Shown in pieces: positions 62,201-64,000 of a stretch of DNA of 64,000 nucleotides. Every line of letters starts with the position of its first letter. Within the stretch, counting starts at the first letter, position 1. The position numbers and the translations under genes were made by a program. This DNA is from Pseudomonas sp. GCEP-101 (lineage in GTDB: Bacteria > Pseudomonadota > Gammaproteobacteria > Pseudomonadales > Pseudomonadaceae): contig NZ_CP104011.1 in NCBI RefSeq assembly GCF_025133575.1, positions 3,604,965-3,668,964 on the forward strand, given 5' to 3'. The notes beneath the pieces were generated by a model that saw nothing but the letters and a program-made list of their open reading frames with translations, was not told the DNA's origin and ran no database searches.

Positions 62201-64000
62201 TCCTCGACGATGGCCCGAGCATCGCGCCGAGCACCGAGCACGATATCCAGCTGACGGTGGACGAGAGCAACCTGGCCGTGGATGCCACCAGCACGGCCAG
62301 CGTCGCCGACCTGTTCAGCGGGAACTTCGGCGCCGACGGGGCGGGGCAGATCACCTACCGGATCGAGACCCAGGACAACACCGACAGCGGCCTGAAAGAC
62401 ACCGCCACGGGCAGCCAGATCTTCCTGTTCAACACCGCCAGCGGCGTGGAAGGCCGCGTGGGCGGCGTGAACGGCGACGTGGCCTTCCGCGTGACCCTGG
62501 GCCAGGACGGCAAGGTCGCCCTCGACCAGCTGCGCGCCGTCGTGCATCCCACTGCCGATGCCAATGAAGGCGTCAGCCTCGACCCGAACACCCTGGCACT
62601 GAGCGCCACCATCACCGACAAGGACGGCGATAGCGCCACCACCTCCATCGACCTGGGCAGCAAGCTGACCTTCCTCGACGATGGCCCGAGCATTTCCGCC
62701 GGCAACACCGAGGGCCTGCACCTGACGGTGGACGAGACCAACCTGAACCTGGACGCCAGCAGCACCGGTTCGGTGGCTGACCTGTTCAATGCGCAGTTCG
62801 GCGCCGATGGTGCCGGTTCGATCACCTACCGGATCGAGACCCAGGACAACACCGACAGTGGCCTGAAAGACACCGCCACGGGCAGCCAGATCTTCCTGTT
62901 CAACACCGCCAGCGGCGTGGAAGGCCGCGTGGGCGGCGTCAATGGCGACGTGGCCTTCCGCGTGACCCTCGGGCAGGACGGCACCATCACCCTGGACCAG
63001 GTGCGCGCTATCGTGCACCCGAATCCGGGCAGCGATAACGAGGGCGTCAGCCTCAACCCGAATACCCTGGCGTTGACCGCCACCATCACCGACAAGGATG
63101 GCGACAGCGCCACCGCCTCCATCGACCTGGGCGACAAGCTGACCTTCCTCGATGACGGCCCGCGCATCACGGCCAGCACCAGCGCCGACATCGCGCTGAG
63201 CGTCGACGAAACCCACCTCGGCGTGCCGGACACCAGCAGCGCGTCGGTTGCCGACCTGTTCACCGCCCACTTCGGCGCGGACGGCGCCGGAACCATCACC
63301 TACACACTGGCCGGGGCCGACAACAGCGACAGCGGGCTCAAGGACACCGCGACCGGCCAGAAGGTCTACCTCTACAACACCGCCGACGGCATCGAAGGCC
63401 GCCTGCAGGGCACCGACACCGTGGCCTTCCGCGTGTATGTGGACGGCGACGGCAAGGTCACGCTGGAGCAGCTGCGCGCCCTCGCGCATCCGGACGCCAG
63501 CAACCCTGACGACGCCCTCAACCTGCCCGGCCAGATCACCCTGACCGCCACCATCACCGACAAGGACGGCGACAGCGCCAGCGCCCAGATCGACCTGGGC
63601 AGCAAGCTGACCTTCCTCGATGACGGCCCGAGCATCGTTCCCTGCCTGGACGCCGACATCAGCCTGGAGGTGGACGAGTCCAACCTGTCGAACGACGCCC
63701 GCGTCGAAGTCAGCCTGGTGTCCCAGCTGTTCACGCCGAGCTTCGGCGCTGACGGCCCGGGGACCATCACCTACAAGGTGACCACCGTCGATGGCACCGA
63801 CAGTGGCGTGAAAACCACCCAGGGCGAGAGCATCCTGCTGTACAACGTCAACGGCACCGTGGTCGGCAAGGTTGCCGGCAGCGGGGCGATCGCCTTCGTG
63901 GTCAGCGAGGACCAGGGCGCGCTGATGCTCGACCAGCGCCTGGCGCTCAAGCACCCGGATCCGACCAACCCGGATGAGCCGCTGCGCCTGCCCGACGGCA
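59260..64000 (+). CDS. lapA: Giant LapA/BapA-like repeat adhesin, N-terminal part (3' end outside window)
   Basis: An open frame of at least 1,580 codons that runs past the window. The N-terminus (MATLMGVVSKVIGEVFAVAA) begins an export/retention module, then LTEIGGHIDPTIGFPTGPI follows. The segment EATAAGPSAAGAAANG carries the TAAG motif cleaved by LapG in LapA proteins; the motif lies at about residue 123. From about residue 500 onward come tandem repeats of 156-158 residues, each ending in a LTFLDDGPSI-like block (DDGPxI starts at 60790, 61264, 61738, 62206, 62677, 63151, 63619). This is the T1SS-143/DUF5801 repeat. The adhesin is exported by LapEBC and held in the outer membrane until LapG releases it. 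GGAGGAAGG precedes ATG 59260. Confidence 0.88.
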   Translation, partial: MATLMGVVSKVIGEVFAVAADGSRRPLSQGDKVFVGEQLVTGANGAVALKVAGGGEITLGRDSSLPLTSQMLAAAHQSDQGDQAVAQQQPATPTKQDVTDVKALQAAIAAGVDPTQAAEATAAGPSAAGAAANGKPGGGHSFVLLTEIGGHIDPTIGFPTGPIGSGPLPLREFVGNPQPQVEAVVPPDGVPSAGSGGAANVFEAGLPGGLPNGAGEGATFTGNLGYSFGPDGVGSFAWGTAGLPSLTSGGAAITYSVSPDGLVLTGSANGTPVFTVTLTDINTGTFEVTLLQPVDHPVQGSEDTLTFNLPYVITDGNGTPANGSVTVGIVDDAPQGSLSANNGVDVLLQTHDANTAGAAFDTATTDFSSAFQVTANYGGDGAGSTQLSYSLNLVAGNGADSGLTSGGAAIFLYSVGGVIVASTAASAAGITGENTVFSLSVNGSTGVVTLTQFSAIDHALPGSEGSYASQAVALDSGLVQLQGNLTVTDRDGDSVTSSSSLDLGGRVSFTDDGPSIAVGNTEGLQLTVDESALGTDATSSVAVSSLFNAQFGADGAGSITYQVSTTDNTDSGLKDTATGDKIFLFNTANGVEGRVGGADGAVAFRVTLGEDGKITLDQVRALVHPDSADANDPLSLGEGKISLSATVTDADGDHQGASLDLGSKLTFLDDGPSISVGNTEGLHLTVDESDLSQDASSSGSVADLFNAQFGADGAGSITYQISTTDNTDSGLKDTATGDKIFLFNTATGVEGRVGGADGAVAFRVTLGEDGKITLDQVRALVHPDSADANDPLSLGEGKISLSATVTDADGDHQSASLDLGSKLTFLDDGPRIAPIDGSELQLSVDETTLGQSATSSGSVADLFSGQFGADGAGSITYKLEAANNSDSGLTDTASGQRVFLFNTANGVEGRLETSGETAFRVTIGQDGKVTLEQLRALVHSDTSDPNDSLSLAGKIALSATITDKDGDSATTSIDLGGKLSFLDDGPSIAPSTEHDIQLTVDESNLAVDATSTASVADLFSGNFGADGAGQITYRIETQDNTDSGLKDTATGSQIFLFNTASGVEGRVGGVNGDVAFRVTLGQDGKVALDQLRAVVHPTADANEGVSLDPNTLALSATITDKDGDSATTSIDLGSKLTFLDDGPSISAGNTEGLHLTVDETNLNLDASSTGSVADLFNAQFGADGAGSITYRIETQDNTDSGLKDTATGSQIFLFNTASGVEGRVGGVNGDVAFRVTLGQDGTITLDQVRAIVHPNPGSDNEGVSLNPNTLALTATITDKDGDSATASIDLGDKLTFLDDGPRITASTSADIALSVDETHLGVPDTSSASVADLFTAHFGADGAGTITYTLAGADNSDSGLKDTATGQKVYLYNTADGIEGRLQGTDTVAFRVYVDGDGKVTLEQLRALAHPDASNPDDALNLPGQITLTATITDKDGDSASAQIDLGSKLTFLDDGPSIVPCLDADISLEVDESNLSNDARVEVSLVSQLFTPSFGADGPGTITYKVTTVDGTDSGVKTTQGESILLYNVNGTVVGKVAGSGAIAFVVSEDQGALMLDQRLALKHPDPTNPDEPLRLPDG
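60790..63618 (+). repeat. Tandem T1SS-143-type repeats in the adhesin gene
   Basis: Six repeat units lie between successive DDGPxI blocks, with periods of 474, 474, 468, 471, 474 and 468 bases. The stretch at about 60962-61130 and its counterpart near 61436-61600 are almost the same at DNA level; so are those at about 62382 and 62856. Such direct repeats favour copy-number change by recombination. Confidence 0.9.

Noticed and set aside
60790..63618. Regular repeats considered as a CRISPR array
   Set aside because: Period is about 470 bases, the repeats stay in one reading frame and encode a known adhesin domain; no short repeats with unique spacers.
59341..63954. A 1,537-codon open frame on the minus strand opposite the adhesin gene
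   Set aside because: It runs exactly in register with the plus-strand codons of a high-GC repeat gene, which produces mirror open frames; its product is low-complexity and has no plausible start or family.

Overview
The window looks like chromosomal DNA of a Pseudomonas close to the P. aeruginosa lineage (P. nitroreducens, citronellolis and knackmussii types are the nearest fit). The basis is high GC with strong third-position G/C bias, gene blocks whose order matches what I know of P. aeruginosa PAO1 (relA-mazG-lpxO; sseA-rnd-ycgL-ycgN-ptrB; aceK plus GNAT; cysK-moxR-VWA-araC; aphA through gbuA/gbuR; soxR plus a monooxygenase), and many Pseudomonas-type intergenic palindromes. No rRNA, convincing tRNA, prophage, transposase or CRISPR array was seen. 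All names come from reading motifs and gene order; no database search was run.

Layout. 1-4.4 kb: end of relA overlapping mazG, lpxO, a DUF2058 gene, then a Rof-like antiterminator and a mini-thioredoxin divergent from a MarR regulator with a cysteine-rich tail, with a perfect 17-bp palindrome between them. 4.5-9.2 kb: FadL-like porin, a small phage-like protein, a Sel1 protein, a 3-mercaptopyruvate sulfurtransferase and a PlsC acyltransferase. 9.2-19.4 kb: housekeeping block (rnd, ycgL, 2-hydroxyacid dehydrogenase, nitroreductase, ycgN, oligopeptidase B, HIT, class II amidotransferase). 19.8-24.3 kb: aceK, GNAT and two DMT transporters. 24.8-33.3 kb: a polyamine-binding protein, cysK, a moxR/VWA pair interrupted by an unrecognised low-GC gene, an AraC regulator, a DUF3079 protein and a methyltransferase. 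33.5-48.4 kb: polyamine and guanidino-compound catabolism (acetylpolyamine amidohydrolase, second polyamine-binding protein, guanidinobutyrase operon with decarboxylase and two transporters, LysR regulator), with a small Anr-type locus resembling PA1414/SicX. 48.4-53.5 kb: DTW tRNA-modifying enzyme, ABC-F protein, GNAT, and a soxR/monooxygenase pair around a textbook SoxR box. 53.7-64 kb: a LapEBC type I secretion operon divergent from the start of a giant LapA-like adhesin that runs off the window.

How the genes work together. The gbuA operon appears to take up guanidino or amino compounds, decarboxylate a 2-keto acid and release urea from 4-guanidinobutyrate. aphA and the binding proteins point to polyamine scavenging feeding the same nitrogen pool. 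The Lap system exports and anchors a repeat adhesin whose N-terminus carries a retention module and a LapG-type TAAG cleavage motif, although lapD and lapG are not in the window. Two independent families of paired inverted repeats (REPIN-like) fill many gaps between genes.
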